From Myxocyprinus asiaticus (lineage: Eukaryota > Chordata > Actinopteri > Cypriniformes > Catostomidae), in contig NC_059346.1 in the NCBI RefSeq assembly GCF_019703515.2, positions 54,136,001-54,200,000 of the forward strand: a stretch of 64,000 bases of DNA, written 5' to 3'. The notes beneath the pieces are model-generated. The model made no database searches. It saw only the letters and a program-made list of their open reading frames with translations, and had not been told where the DNA came from. Both the position numbers and the translations under genes were made by a program. This document shows, in pieces, positions 12,515-54,329 of the stretch (within the stretch, counting starts at the first letter, position 1; every line of letters starts with the position of its first letter).

Positions 12515-12655
12515 CTCTTTCACTGTGAAGTCTGAGAAATGGTCTAAAATGGGTAATTTTAGCAACAGAACTGGGACTTTTATTTCTTAAACACGCCCAT
12601 TGGCAAGGCTGGGTGGATGGGTTAGACCTGGTAGTACTGGTTGTACCTGTCTGTA
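12515..12655 (-). promoter_or_regulatory. Annexin A1 promoter and non-coding first exon
   Basis: Read on the minus strand: a conserved block (12622-12652), a CCAAT box within GCCAATGGGCGTG (about 12592-12604), a TATA-like AAATAAAAG (12577-12585), then a short exon ending AAAGAG before a GTGAGA donor at 12514. A 184-bp intron separates it from the exon with the start codon (12270-12330). Conservation with 85-235 supports real promoter function. The transcription start, near 12550, is inferred. Confidence 0.65.
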
Positions 12656-12774
12656 TGACTTATAAGAATCCATCCTTTGTGGCACACACCCTCAACGGTA
12701 GCATACATTATATTGTCTTGTGCTTGCTAAACTAAACCTAATTTAAAATTAAACTTAAATATAAAATAATATAT

Positions 12775-15700
12775 CGCTGTCACGTATTTGTGGACTTTTG
12801 TTCAAGTCTGTCTTTTATTTTGAAGTTTAGCTTTAGGGTCTTGTCTCTGTTCTCTGTGTTCCCCTTGATTGCTCCCAGGTGTGTCTTGTTTCATAGTCTT
12901 GTTATCTTGTTTATTAGTTCCATTCTGTCAATGGTTGTCATGTCATCTTGTTACCCTTGTCTGTGTATTTCAGCCCTGTTTGCCTTTGTGCTTGCTCTTG
13001 TTTGTTTTGTCCTGATTTGAATCAAACTGCACTTGGGTTCACTGCATCTCTTCGTCTCGTCCTGCTCTGCCTTTACGTTAAAATCGCATCAGGGCTACTA
13101 ACGATTTTATTATACCGATATATCACCCAGGCTGATTGAACAGCCAATATTTGGCCATTTTGAGATTATGGCATATGGGCTGCTGCTAATTATAACATTT
13201 GGATATCAGCCAGACTAATTAAACAGCTGATATTTGCCCATTTTTTTTTTATTATCGTGTTAGAGCTGCTACTGATTATGTCATATCACTATATCAGCCA
13301 GACTAATTAAACAGCTATATTTGGCCATTTTTTTATTTTAATTTTATTAATTTTATTTTTTTATATTTGAACACATTAGAGTTGCTACAAATTCTATCAT
13401 ATCGATATATCAGCCAGACTGATTAAACAGCCAATATTTGGCCATTTTTTTTTTTTTAATTAACGCTACAGGGCTGCTTCTGATTCTATCATATCGATAT
13501 ATCGGCCAGACTAATTAAACAGCTGATATTTGCCTATTTTTAAAAATGAACGCTTCAAGACTGCTACCAATTATAAGATTCCGATATATCGGCCAGACTA
13601 ATTAAACAGCTGATATTTGGCCATTTTTTTAAATGAATGCTTCAGGGCTGCTACTGATTCTATCATATCGATATATCGGCCAGACTTATTAAACAGTGAT
13701 ATTTGGCCATTTTGAGATTATTGCAGGTGGGCTGCTACCAATTGTATCATACCGATATATCGGTCAGACGAATTAAACAGTGATATTTGGCCATTTTGAG
13801 ATTATTGCAGGTGGGCTGCTACCAATTGTATCATACCGATATATCGGTCAGACGAATTAAACAGCCGATATTTTCCCAAAAAATTTAAATGAACGCATCT
13901 GGGCTGCTACCGTTTCTATCATACCTATATATTGGCCAGACTAATTAAACAGCCGATATTTTCAAATTTTTTTGATTAACACATCAGGGCTGCTACCTAT
14001 TCTATCATATCGATATATCAGCCAGACTGATTAAACAACCGATATTTGGCCATTTTCAGATTAACGCATCTGGGCTTCTACCAATCGTATAATACCGATA
14101 TATCGGCCAGACAATTGAACAGCCGATATTTTCAAAAAAAATTCAATTAACGCATCAGGGCTGTTACCGATTCTATCATATCGATATATCGGCTAGACTA
14201 ATTAAACAGATAATATTTGCCAATTTTTTTAAATAGTCACATTAGAGCTGCTACCAATTTTATCATATCAATATATCAGCCAGACTGATAAAACAGCCAA
14301 TATTTGGCCATTTTGAGATTATCGTATCTGGGTTGCTATCAATTCTATCATATCGATATATTTCAGCCAGACTGATTAAACAGCTGGTATTTGGCCATTT
14401 TGAGATTATCTCATCTAGGCTGCTACAAATTAGAACATTCTGATATATCAACCAGACTAATTAACAGCCGAAATTTGCCCATTTTTTGTAATTAACGCAT
14501 TAGAGCTGCTACCGATTCTATTATATCGATATATCGGCTAGACTAATGAAACAGATGATATTTGCCAATCTTTTTAAACGATCACATTAGAGCTGCTACC
14601 GAGTTTATCATATCGATATATCGGCCAGACTGATTAAACAGCTGGTATTTGGCCATTTTGAGATTATCTCATCTAGGCTGCTACAAATTAGAACATTCCG
14701 ATATATCAACCAGACTAATTAACAGCCGAAATTTGCTCATTTTTTGTAATTAACGCATTAGAGCTGCTACCGATTCTATTATATCGATATATCGGCTAGA
14801 CTAATGAAACAGATGATATTTGCCAATCTTTTTAAACGATCACATTAGAGCTGCTACCGAGTTTATCATATCGATATATCGGCCAGACTGATTAAACAGC
14901 TGGTATTTGGCCATTTTGAGATTATCTCATCTAGGCTGCTACAAATTAGAACATTCCGATATATCAACCAGACTAATTAACAGCCAAAATTTGCCCATTT
15001 TTTGTAATTAACACATTAGAGCTGCTACCGATTCTATCATATCGATATATTGGCCAGACTGATTAAACAGACAATATTTGCCCATTTTTTTAATTAACGC
15101 ATCAGGGCTGCTACCGTTTCTATCATATCAATATATCGTCCAGACTGATTAAACAGTGGATATTTAGCCATTTTTAGATTATCACAGCTGGGCTGCTACC
15201 AATTGTATCATACCGATATATCGGCTAGACTAATCAAACAGCCGATATTTTCTCATTTTTTTAATTAATGCATCAGGGCTGCTACTAATTCTATCATATC
15301 GATATAATGGACAGACTATTTAAACAGCAGATATTTGGCAATTTTTTAAAAGATTAATGCTTTAGGGCTGCTACAGATTCGATCATATCGATATGTTGGC
15401 CAGATTAATTAAACAGCTGATATTTGGCCATTTTTTTAAATCATTGCTTCAGGGCTGCTACTGATTCTATCATACCAATATATCAGCCAGACTGATTAAA
15501 CAGCAGATATTTGGCCATTTTGAGATTACTGCATCAGGGCTGCTACCAATTATAACATTCCAATATATCGGCCAGACTAATTGAACAGCTGATATTTGGC
15601 CATTTTATTAAATCATCGCTTCAGGGCTGCTACTGATTCTATCATACCAATATATCAGCCAGACTAATTAAACAGCTGATATTTTCCCCCCAAAAAAATA

Positions 15701-15990
15701 ATTAGCACATCAGGGCTGCTACCGATTCTATCATACCAATATATCAGCTAGACTAATTAAACAGATGATATTTGCCAATTTTTCTAAATGATCACATTAA
15801 AGCTGCTACCGATTTTATCATATTGATATATCGGCTAGACTAATTAAACAGCTGATATTTTCATATATAATGAGTGATTTTGCTTACATCTTAATTGCCA
15901 TTGTATTATTTGTATATCGACCTGCTCCTTATAATATCAGCATTGGCCATTGGTAAATCCCTATCAGTAGACTACTATTGTTAACTAGAT
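12775..15990. repeat. Satellite-bearing insertion: about 86-bp monomers with a 258-bp higher-order repeat
   Basis: About thirty monomers (13080-15880) carry the blocks gggctgctaccgattctatc, atatcgatatatcggccaga and ctaattaaacagctgatatt. The monomers are separated by a T-rich spacer and diverge moderately. Within 14370-14990 a three-monomer unit repeats almost unchanged: the marker tcatctaggctgctac recurs at 14411, 14669 and 14927, exactly 258 bp apart. Another near-identical pair, about 83 bp apart, is at 13690-13860. Unique shoulders lie at 12785-13080 and 15880-15990. No gene. The whole block interrupts DNA that is continuous in the paralogous copy at the left edge. Confidence 0.85.
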
Positions 15991-16125
15991 GTTGCACAAG
16001 ATGGTGCAGATGCTTTAAACTATTCTTGCACAATTATAGGTTCAACGGTACTCAGATGCGCTATAATTTATGAGTTAGATGAGCTTGTGGAAATTGCCTC
16101 TTTGATTATGGCAATAGGAATATAG
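15991..16125. repeat. Continuation of the duplicated annexin upstream region
   Basis: This matches 360-490: both contain a block like atggtg(c/t)agatgctt, then tgcacaattatag(g/c)ttc and tgagtttgtgga. It is the distal part of the upstream duplication, separated from the proximal part (12515-12740) by the satellite insertion. The match stops where the MITE at 16130 begins. Confidence 0.65.
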
Positions 16126-16129
16126 TTAA

Positions 16130-16746
16130 AGGGATAATTCACCCAAAAAACTGAAAATCAGTTCTCTCATTGTGATGTTGTTCCAGACTTCTGTGGAACA
16201 CAAAAGGAGATATTTTGAAGAATGTCCACACTGCTCTTGCCTATGCAATGCAAGCATTAAGTGATCAATGTCTGTCAAACTCCAAAAAGTAAAAACAAAA
16301 AACAAAAATAATGTTATAATAGCTTTGTGGGAGGAACAGACCAAAATGTAAGTTGTTATTCATTGAAAATGTACCTCTCTGTCACAGTTCTCAAATTGTT
16401 TGCTGATATTCAAAAAATGGCATGCAAAGACTTATTGTGGCAGGTTTAAATTGAATGATACCAAACGCCATTGGTTCTAACCTGTCTTGTAGCCAAACAG
16501 ATTTGAGAGCTGCATTGGAGGGGAACATTTTTAGATTAAAGTGAGTAATAACTTGAATGTCGATCTGTTGCTCACACAAAGCTCCTATGGTGCTTGCATT
16601 TTTTTGCTTGCATTGTATGTAAAGGAAAATTGTTCTGAATTTATCCTTTAATGTTCCATGGAAGAAAGACAGTTATTTATGTTTGAAGTTTCATGAGGCA
16701 AGTAAATTAAGACAGAATGTTTATTTTGGGGTGAACTATTCCTTCA
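16130..16746. mobile_element. Foldback MITE, TTAA family
   Basis: Starts agggataattcacccaaaaa after TTAA (16126-16129) and ends ttggggtgaactattcctt. Homology to the paralogous upstream DNA stops at its left edge and appears to resume after its right edge (catactacagatgtcaca against 514-531), which fits a later insertion. Confidence 0.7.
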
Positions 16747-17427
16747 GTAGCCAGAGCTCTCACATACTACAGATGTCACAAGCTGAGTTAAGACATTTGT
16801 GTTATTATTAGGTGACAGAACAGACAATAAAATAAGAGGTTTGGGGAAAAAAACATATACTGTATACTCGGTGCCAGTTTGTATCGTCCTAATTTCACAC
16901 AATAGAAATGGAAAAATGCAGAAACATTCAAAATCAGTTGGGCACTCAACGCAACAGAGAAATAAATGTTTTCTTCTGTGAAATGTTTTCCACATAAGCA
17001 GGCCCACATGGCATCTCCAGCCACTGAGCTCCAAAACAAGCTCTGAAGATTCCTGCTCTGCAGAGTAAATGTAACACATTTTACCATGTTTAAACCCATT
17101 CTGCAGAATTCCACAGATTTTCCCCCAAAATCACATCAAATGTTGCAAAAAAAAAAAAGTCTGTTGATTCCATATGGGTCTGATCATTAGCAATGTCTCT
17201 TTATAATGCTCAACTATTGCTTAGTTAGGGAATGACTGCACACATTTCAGATTTTTTTATTTATTATAAAAGACAACACAGTATATATCATCCGCCGTTA
17301 AATAGACAACAGTATCTTTAAAAATATTAGTTCAGTTGTACAACAGGTATATACAGTATATGCAGTGATTTCTTTTAAATTTAGAATTAAACACATACAG
17401 TGTCACAAATAAATATTTGGACACATT

Positions 17428-18620
17428 TACCCCTGAAATGCATACCTCTGGTCTTTAGTGACCTGGACCTCATTCCACCCCTTTACCTCATCCATGTTTT
17501 CCTCAACATTTCTCTTACGAATAGTGTAACAATAACATAAAAAAAAAAAAAAAAAGCCAAATTGCAAAAACTATATTTTTTATAACTGCTTGATTACCAA
17601 AATTGTATAGGGTCATTAGTGACCCAAGACCCAAGAATTGTAATATTATCAAAAAATATATATGAGTTTCCAGAAATCATTGTTTTGTGATTATTTTAAT
17701 CTATATAAGTTTACTATCAAAGGATATCTACAGTATTTCTTTGTTTATTACAAGACAAATGAGTGCTATATTCATACAAATGATTACTATATCATGTTGA
17801 TATTCTGTGCAACAATGGGGAATTATCAGTATCCCATTTGTGTGTTTACAAACATTCAGTATTATACATGCTATTTGTTCCTCAAGGTGGCGCTGTTGTT
17901 TCAGTAATTGACTTGATTTTCATTTGACATTGCTATTTGATGAAGTGTAGGGTACAATGGGGCTAAATTCCCCCCAAAGTAAAAGGCACTTTTGATTTGA
18001 TTTTCTCCCAAGACATTAAACTGCAACAAAAACCTCCAAAGTACTTTTTTAAACAATTGTTTGTCACTATGCACTGCAAAATATTCCTGATTCATGAGAT
18101 CACTGCATGAAATGTCTCATTTTGATTTTGAGGTAATTTGATCTGATATTTAATCAGTTTTAACATTTTGCCTAAGTTGACAAAATTTGCCCTACAATAA
18201 GTGTCCCTATATTTACACAATATCACTTTATTCCCCCACGGGGGCCTATTATCCCAAGTGTCTCAACATCTTTAAAAAAATAATAATAATAATTTTTAAT
18301 CAAAACAACCTTCTTCCTAATTTCTTTTCACACAAATTATGTTGCTCCATCAATATTCAATAAAAAATGTTGTGACCAAAAAAAAAAACAAACAAAAAAA
18401 AAAATAATTTTAATTAAGGTGTGCCTTTAGCCACATTTTGTTACATCATCTCCATGAAAAAGAAAACATCAAAATATAACAGAATATATTCTATTTAGTT
18501 TTTTTCTAATTGTCTTGAAAATGTTTTTAAAAATTTCACTAACTGGGCATTTTGTAGATCACTAAAGACCCAAGCTATGTAATAATGCTTGGCAAAACAC
18601 CCATGCATTTAAGGGTTAAA
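17428..18620. mobile_element. Probable palindromic DNA element
   Basis: The outer segments are inverted relatives: cctgaaatgcatacctctgg...gtctttagtgacctgg near 17432-17474 against the reverse of agatcactaaagacccaag...tgcatttaagg near 18557-18615. The interior is AT-rich with poly-A tracts and no coding. Confidence 0.5.
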
Positions 18621-19163
18621 TGTAATATTACAGAAAAGAGATACACTGTTCAAAATGAACACTTTCTGGTAAGATATTAATGGAACGTGTTCATAGTTAA
18701 TGTGATGAACTACACGTGTGGTTACTCTACTAGGGCACCAGTGTGTACTTGAGGCGAAATGACTTTGAACATCCATTAAATATCACCTTTGGACCATTTG
18801 GTTAAAAGTCATTTCAAAAATGGCTTAGAAAAATTAAGTTAGTTCTGCCGGTCTAGCATCATTTGTTTGCACACTTGTTTGCTACTTGGATTGATATTTT
18901 GTTATCTAATGCATTGAAATTCTTTTTGGTGCCACTGTACAAATGAGTTGTACAGTGCATTTTGCCAAATTACCCTAATCTGACATCTTTCCCAACCTTT
19001 TTAAAAAAACTTTCTCAATTACATTTGAAATTCGCAATGCAAAAATGTATGATGCAATTACATTTACATAAAGTATTTCCAGTTGCAAAAAAATGTAATC
19101 ATTTTAAACATTCTTTTGTCTAGAAAAACAACCAATGCCACTTTTAAAGCAGGATTACATACA

Positions 19164-19169
19164 TTTATT
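19164..19169 (-). terminator. Candidate tmc1 polyadenylation signal
   Basis: An AATAAA on the minus strand lies about 50 nt past the tmc1 stop codon (19218-19220). Usage is inferred. Confidence 0.4.
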
Positions 19170-19217
19170 TTAGAGAGTATAGATATTCAGTGCACACAAT
19201 ATAGAATGGATCAATCA

Positions 19218-48702
<29,485 letters not shown>

Positions 48703-48835
48703 TGTTCTGCACTGTTGATCTCTATTAATGTCTGAATTTCTTCTCTTGCATCTGTGGTCTAACAAATTACTGCACCGGTGTGCAGCTGCTCTCGAATAAC
48801 TGACTCCCTATTGCCATAGCAACACCACGTGACCT
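48703..48835 (-). promoter_or_regulatory. tmc1 5' region with X-box and E-box
   Basis: On the minus strand the 14-mer GTTGCTATGGCAAT (48810-48823) fits the RFX X-box consensus (GTNRCC-N-RGYAAC), read on either strand as an imperfect palindrome. Adjacent upstream is CACGTG (48826-48831). Both lie about 108-130 bp above the start codon. No TATA box was seen. RFX factors are known regulators of hair-cell and ciliary genes; use here is inference. Confidence 0.5.
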
Positions 48836-48849
48836 CAGATGCGTAATAT

Positions 48850-49965
48850 CAGTTTTTATTAGTATGCAAAATAAGCAAACGTCTAAACGATTTCCCAAAT
48901 CTGTTTAAAGCATTTGAGAAAAAAAAAAAAAAATGTTTTGTTTTAGACAAAAAAAACGAAAAAGCACAAAAGCACAAAAACCGCTTGATATTAAATTACT
49001 TTAAAAGTAAATTGGGTAAAAGAAATTAGGACACTTAAAAGGAGTTATTCAAATTCCCTCTATGTTTAAAGGACCAATCCAAAAGCAATACATTTGGATG
49101 ACCTGCAGGACAGTACGCCATGTCCATTAAAACTGTTCAATGCACTCTCACTCATTGGGACACATGACACCTAATGCTGCTGTCACAAGAAGAGCCTCCT
49201 TAAAGATTTAATGAAGGTTTAGGTTTTCCTTCAAAGACAATTAAGCACATTTCACACTATATTAAGCTTAGCACTTTCTTTTTAACATGCATGTTCTTTT
49301 CAAGTGCTTTGGCTAGGGAGTTTTAATTCACAAGAATTCAGGTAAATTAAAATTTACAGTATCAGACAATTGTTAACAATTATTAAAGCTAGAGGGATAC
49401 TCATCAAAGGTATTTTAAACTAGTCTACCTTGATTTTGATAGCAGAAGACCACTTAATAGTATCTTAGCCTATGTGAGATTTATTATGTACCTCTTTCTA
49501 TCAAAGACCTTTGGGCAGAAACACACTCCAAAACAGAGACACACAGGTACATGTAGACAGCAAGCAGACAGACAGTTATATGTGATCTCCTGTCTCGTCT
49601 CATGACACCTGGTAGATGACACAGCATCTCGGTTTTCACAAGCGAGTCATTACATCTTCATTAGTCTCACGAGGCACAAGTGAAAAACGTGTGCACATAT
49701 ACATAGCATGCATTCCTAAATGTAAATACATGCAGAAAGAAGACACCGCCATCATAGTGTGACAGCAAACTAAACAATTACATTGTAATGATATTGTGCA
49801 TATTGTGCCATACATTGTGCATCAGCACTTATATGTTATCCTGATAGCGATAGATGGTCTGACGGAATACATAAATGGAAATGTGTTATTAATGACCCAT
49901 CGTAAATTCATTTGCATTGATTTTTACTATGGAATTATAAATTCATCTTTACAGCTGATATATGC
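48850..49965. other. Upstream intergenic DNA without recognisable features
   Basis: AT-rich sequence between the tmc1 promoter and the Tc1 element at 49972. A poly-A tract is at 48918-48934. I see no exon, RNA gene or transposon end here. Confidence 0.5.
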
Positions 49966-49971
49966 CATCTA

Positions 49972-51900
49972 CAGTGGCAAGAAAAAGTATGTGAACCCTC
50001 TTGAATTAGCTAGTTTTCATTAATTGGTCATAAAATTTGATCTCATCTTCATCAAAATCACAAGTATAGACAAACACGATCGTGCTTAAGCTAACAACAC
50101 ACAAACAATTATAATTATTCATGTCTTTATTTAAAGCTACACTATGTAACTTTTTTTTGTTGTTGTTAAAAAATAACAAAATGATATTAATGAGAGAGTG
50201 CAACAAAAATCCAGCTTCCAAACCATGTATTTACTTTACCCAAATACACTTTGATAAACCTATAATAATGATGTTATATTATAAATATTTTAGAGCTGTC
50301 GGGACGGATTTCACGGGAAATTGCATACATACGTCATTCGCCCGTGCGTGTTGAAGTCATATCCATACACAGAGAAAATAAGCTCTGGCTACTGTAGCAC
50401 GTGTGTGGGATTAGCTGAAGCTGAAAGTTTGTTGTCACAATGAATGAGAAAAATTTACCATGGATCATTTAAAATGGCAAACCTCCACTTTGTAAAAACA
50501 AAGAAACCCCAAACAGAGCAGAGTCTACAAGCAAAAAGGGAAAGCGACAGAGTTCGTAATAAAACCTGAATCAACATCGGCCATAAGATATGGCACTTAC
50601 CTGCTCAGATGACATGCTTTCAAATATCTGTCTTTTCCTTTCTTTCGTTAATAATTTTTCCATTCGCTCTGATAAGATGTCCTGTATTCATGTGTACAAC
50701 GGTACCTCAAACCACATTCGTCCACACAGAGGAGCAAAGCCGGAGCACAACCAAAACAATGTCCTTCCGCAAGACACATGCAGTTTCATTTTTTTAACCG
50801 CTAGAGGGCGAAAAGTTATATAGTGTAGCTTTAACACATCCCATTAAACATTCACAGTGCTGTGGAAAAATTAAGTGAAGCCTTGGATTTAATAACTGGT
50901 CGGTCCTCTGTTGGCAGCAATAACCTCAGTGAAGCATTTCTGGTAGCTGCAGATTAGACCTGCACAACATTCAGAAGGAATATTGTACCATTCTTCTTTA
51001 CAGAACTGCTTTAACCAGCCATATTCTTAGGATGTCTGGTGTAAACGGCTCTCTTGAGGTCATTTCACCGCATCTCTATTGGGTTAAGGTTTGGGCTCTG
51101 ACTCTCCAAAAGGTGGATTTTCTTTTTTTTGAAGCAATTCTGTAGTGGATTTACTTCGATGTTTAGGGTCATAGTCCTGTTGCATCACCCAACTTTTACT
51201 GAGCTTCAGCTGGTGCACAGCCACCCTGACATTATCCTGTAGGAGATCTTGATAAACTTGGGAATTCATTCCCTCGATAAAGGCGAGTGTTCCAGGCCCC
51301 GAAGCAGCAAAGCAGATCCAAATTATGATGCTCCCTCCAGCGTACTTCACAGTTGGGATGAAGTTTTCATGTTGGTTTGCGGTGCCCTTTTTACACAACA
51401 CGTAGTGCTGCGTGTTCTTCCCAAACAATTTAACCTTAGTTTTATCAGTCCACAAAACATTTTCCAAATAGCGTTGTGGATTGTCAATGTGGTCTTTTGC
51501 AAATATCAGCTGCGCAGCAATGTTTTTGTTGGGAAGCAGCAGCTTTTTAATGTTTTCTATATAGTAGATTCATGAACAGAGATGTTAACCAGTTCCAATG
51601 ATTCAAGATTCAAGTCTTTAGATGTCATTCTAGGGTTCTTTTTTACCACATTGAGCATTCTGAGGTTTGCCCTTTAAGTCATCTTGGCTGGAATGCTACT
51701 TCTAGGGAGAGTAGTTACAATACTAAATCGTCTCCATCAATAGACAATTTGTCTAACTGTGGACAGATGAATAACTAAGTTCTTCGAGATAACTTTGTAA
51801 CCTTTTCCAGCTTTATGCAAAGCAACAATTCTTGATCGTAGGCCTTCTGAAGTCTCTTTTTGCGAAAAATGTTTCAGTGCTTTTTATAAGTCAAAGTAGC
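49972..51900 (-). pseudogene. Tc1/mariner transposon split by a MITE and cut by a microsatellite
   Basis: Left end cagtggcaagaaaaagtatg. The transposase lies on the minus strand: WTDKTKVKLFGKNTQHYV, GGSIIIWICFAASGPG, MQQDYDPKHRSKST. The second Asp box therefore has an intact D, but the frame is lost before the third acidic residue, and the N-terminal half (about 51480-51880) is in pieces. The 3' end of the element is missing where the CTAT tract begins at 51901. Confidence 0.8.
50135..50830. mobile_element. TTAA-flanked MITE nested in the Tc1 element
   Basis: Ends agctacactatgtaactttt and aaaagttatatagtgtagct are inverted repeats. Perfect TTAA copies flank it (50131-50134 and 50831-50834). 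Removing it joins tctttat with cacatcccattaaacattca, the normal inner sequence of this Tc1 family. The TTAA target is typical of piggyBac-type transposases. Confidence 0.8.
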
Positions 51901-51967
<67 letters not shown>

Positions 51968-51992
51968 GTCTATCTGTCTGTCTATCTATCTG
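51901..51992. repeat. (CTAT)n/(CTGT)n microsatellite
   Basis: Tetranucleotide tract of mixed ctat and ctgt units. Confidence 0.95.
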
Positions 51993-52075
51993 CTGAACTC
52001 TGTCAGAGATCTTGCCTCATATTTTCCCCACCAATTCTAACTGTAATTTAAAAAATCGATTTTTTTAATACTGTA

Positions 52076-52077
<2 letters not shown>

Positions 52078-52145
<68 letters not shown>
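52078..52145. repeat. (TA)n microsatellite
   Basis: About 34 TA units; the left flank of the transposon that starts at 52146. Confidence 0.95.
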
Positions 52146-52148
<3 letters not shown>

Positions 52149-54233
52149 TGGTGAACTCTCGGGCCAGCAAAGCTTCTAAATAATTTTCATCCTTTTATTC
52201 TCAATCACCTTTTTGCCTTTGTATTTTTAATCGCTTTCCATTCTTAATTAATCTACAAACAAATAGAGAAAAACGAAAAGTTTATCCAGTCAGAATTTAT
52301 TCCGTGATGCTTACAAGCAAAGTGTGACAACTGTTTCACAAATCACATGCCCTAAGTGTGTGAGTTTGACCTCCACGCCCTCAGGCCTTCAGAATTTCCA
52401 CAGAATCCCTCAACAGTGCAAATGAATGGGCAACTAAAGTCAGATTGTCAGATTCATCAGCCAATCACATTGATTTATTTGTTCTTGGTGGGTGTGATCT
52501 TAAGGATATGTCCTGGTCGAGGCCTTCTAGCTGGCCTTGAGTGACGCAATCACGCTTTAAGTGATGTACTTATTTTAAGAGCGAAAAGCGTAAGATCAAG
52601 CTGTCTGAAGAGTCAGCTGTCATCACTGCTGGTATTGCCGTTGAGAAAGAGATCCTTATGGATTTAAAAACACGAGATGTTTTGCTTGACCGTGTGATTG
52701 CTTAATTTATTAAACAGGAAAGGAGGACTGATTTTCACTTCAAGCAAATTGGTAAGTGCTTTTTGCATTGTTATAGCAACATCAGGAGTTTTCTAAGTGT
52801 AAATTAGGTTGCTGGAGCATTCAGTGTCGGATCAAGTTTTGAAAAGTAGTGCTGCGTTCCATTCAACTCGGAAAGTCGGATTTTACAACTTCCTACTAGG
52901 AAAAGTGCAATGGAATGCATCTTGAAGTCAGAATTTCAACTTGTAGGTTCGTGCAGAAATTCTCAACTCCGATTTTGCCGAGATGCAGGGGCATGATGTC
53001 ACACAAACATGTCGACACTATAAACATTCACTTTATTATGTAATATCAATAAATGAGTTAGTTTCCACATTACATGATATTAAAGCTTGTTTAACAAACA
53101 CCTGCTGCAGAAACAGGTGTATAAAACATTATAATCTCTTTTGATAATCGTACACCTAAAGCAAAATGCTAGCACTGCAGCATTGTCTATAAGTTGGGTT
53201 GCTAGGAGACTTCTCTAATGAGAGTCAAACACCTGCTAAGCAAACGGGAGCGTTGCAGTTTCGAATATCGGGGAATGGAATGCACTAATGGTCAGAGATA
53301 TCAAGTAGGAATATCCCACATACAACTTGAATGGAACGCAGCATATCCGTGTACCCTGACGAAACTAAATTTATTACTTGCAACATTTAAATTGCAAATA
53401 TTATTAGATAGATTTTTCCAGGTATTATAGACCTCCTTAGTAGATTCATGTGAAAAATGTTTGTCTGTTCAGGAGACATTCATTTCACAAAACAGTCATG
53501 CTGCAGTTAAAATTAGGCTTGCTTGAGATTTAAGTGTCGTTTCAAGTTCTGGCTTTAGTGTGTGGACGTGTTTTTAAAATGTCAATTGGTATTACTAGTT
53601 AGCTGCGACATAATGTATGATGCCCAAAAGCATAGGGTGTATTATTCATTATGAAACTGTGTTTTCTTAATGGCATGAATCACACTGAAGGCCTAGACTT
53701 AAAATGCACGGCCCGCCACTGCATAAAAGTAATCCATATGACTTCAGTGGTTAAATCCATGTCTACAGAAGGGATATGATAGGTGTGGGTGAGAAACAGA
53801 TCAATATTTAACCCTTTTGCATCAATTTAAAAAAAGTTACTCAGAGGTTCTTAGAGGACAAAAATGTCTGCATCAGAAAACTGCCATAATAATATTATAT
53901 ATTAATATTATTTTCCACTTTCAATTAGTTAATTATTTTTAACCAACATCAGTCCTGATCATAACTACAAAATATTCATTCATCCATTTACTAAATGCTA
54001 AGGGGATTTTATTTTTTTTAATTTAATTTTTATTTTTTGATTATCACAGTCTGGGATATGTATATGGCTTTCGTGCGTGGACGTGTTTTTAAAATGTCAA
54101 TTGGTATTACTAGTTAGCTGCGACATAATGTATGATGCCCAAAGGCATAGGGTGTCTTATTCATTATGAAACTGTGTTTTCTTAATGGCATGAATCACAC
54201 TGAAGGCCTAGACTTAAAATGCACGGCCCGCCA

Positions 54234-54236
<3 letters not shown>
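52146..54236. mobile_element. DNA transposon in a (TA)n tract, with a duplicated right end
   Basis: Begins CAGTGGTGAACTCTCGGGCC and ends ggcccgccactg, so the terminal inverted repeat is CAGTGG..GGGCC. It is flanked by TA repeats on both sides. The last 170 bp (54066-54236) also occur at about 53552-53721 with only a few differences. The interior has a short possible exon-like stretch (52600-52760, ending in a GTAAGTG donor) but no recognised transposase. A nested palindromic MITE occupies 52848-53345. Confidence 0.55.
52848..53345. mobile_element. Palindromic MITE nested in the element above
   Basis: Ends gtgctgcgttccattcaact and acttgaatggaacgcagcat are inverted repeats. The arms match over most of their length and nothing inside is coding. 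Confidence 0.65.

Positions 54237-54326
<90 letters not shown>
54237..54326. repeat. (TA)n microsatellite
   Basis: About 45 TA units between two transposons. The open frame of alternating Ile and Tyr across it is not a gene. Confidence 0.95.

Positions 54327-54329
<3 letters not shown>

Noticed and set aside
13080..15880. CRISPR-like array
   Set aside because: The units repeat along their full length without unique spacers, and the surrounding DNA is vertebrate. It is a satellite.
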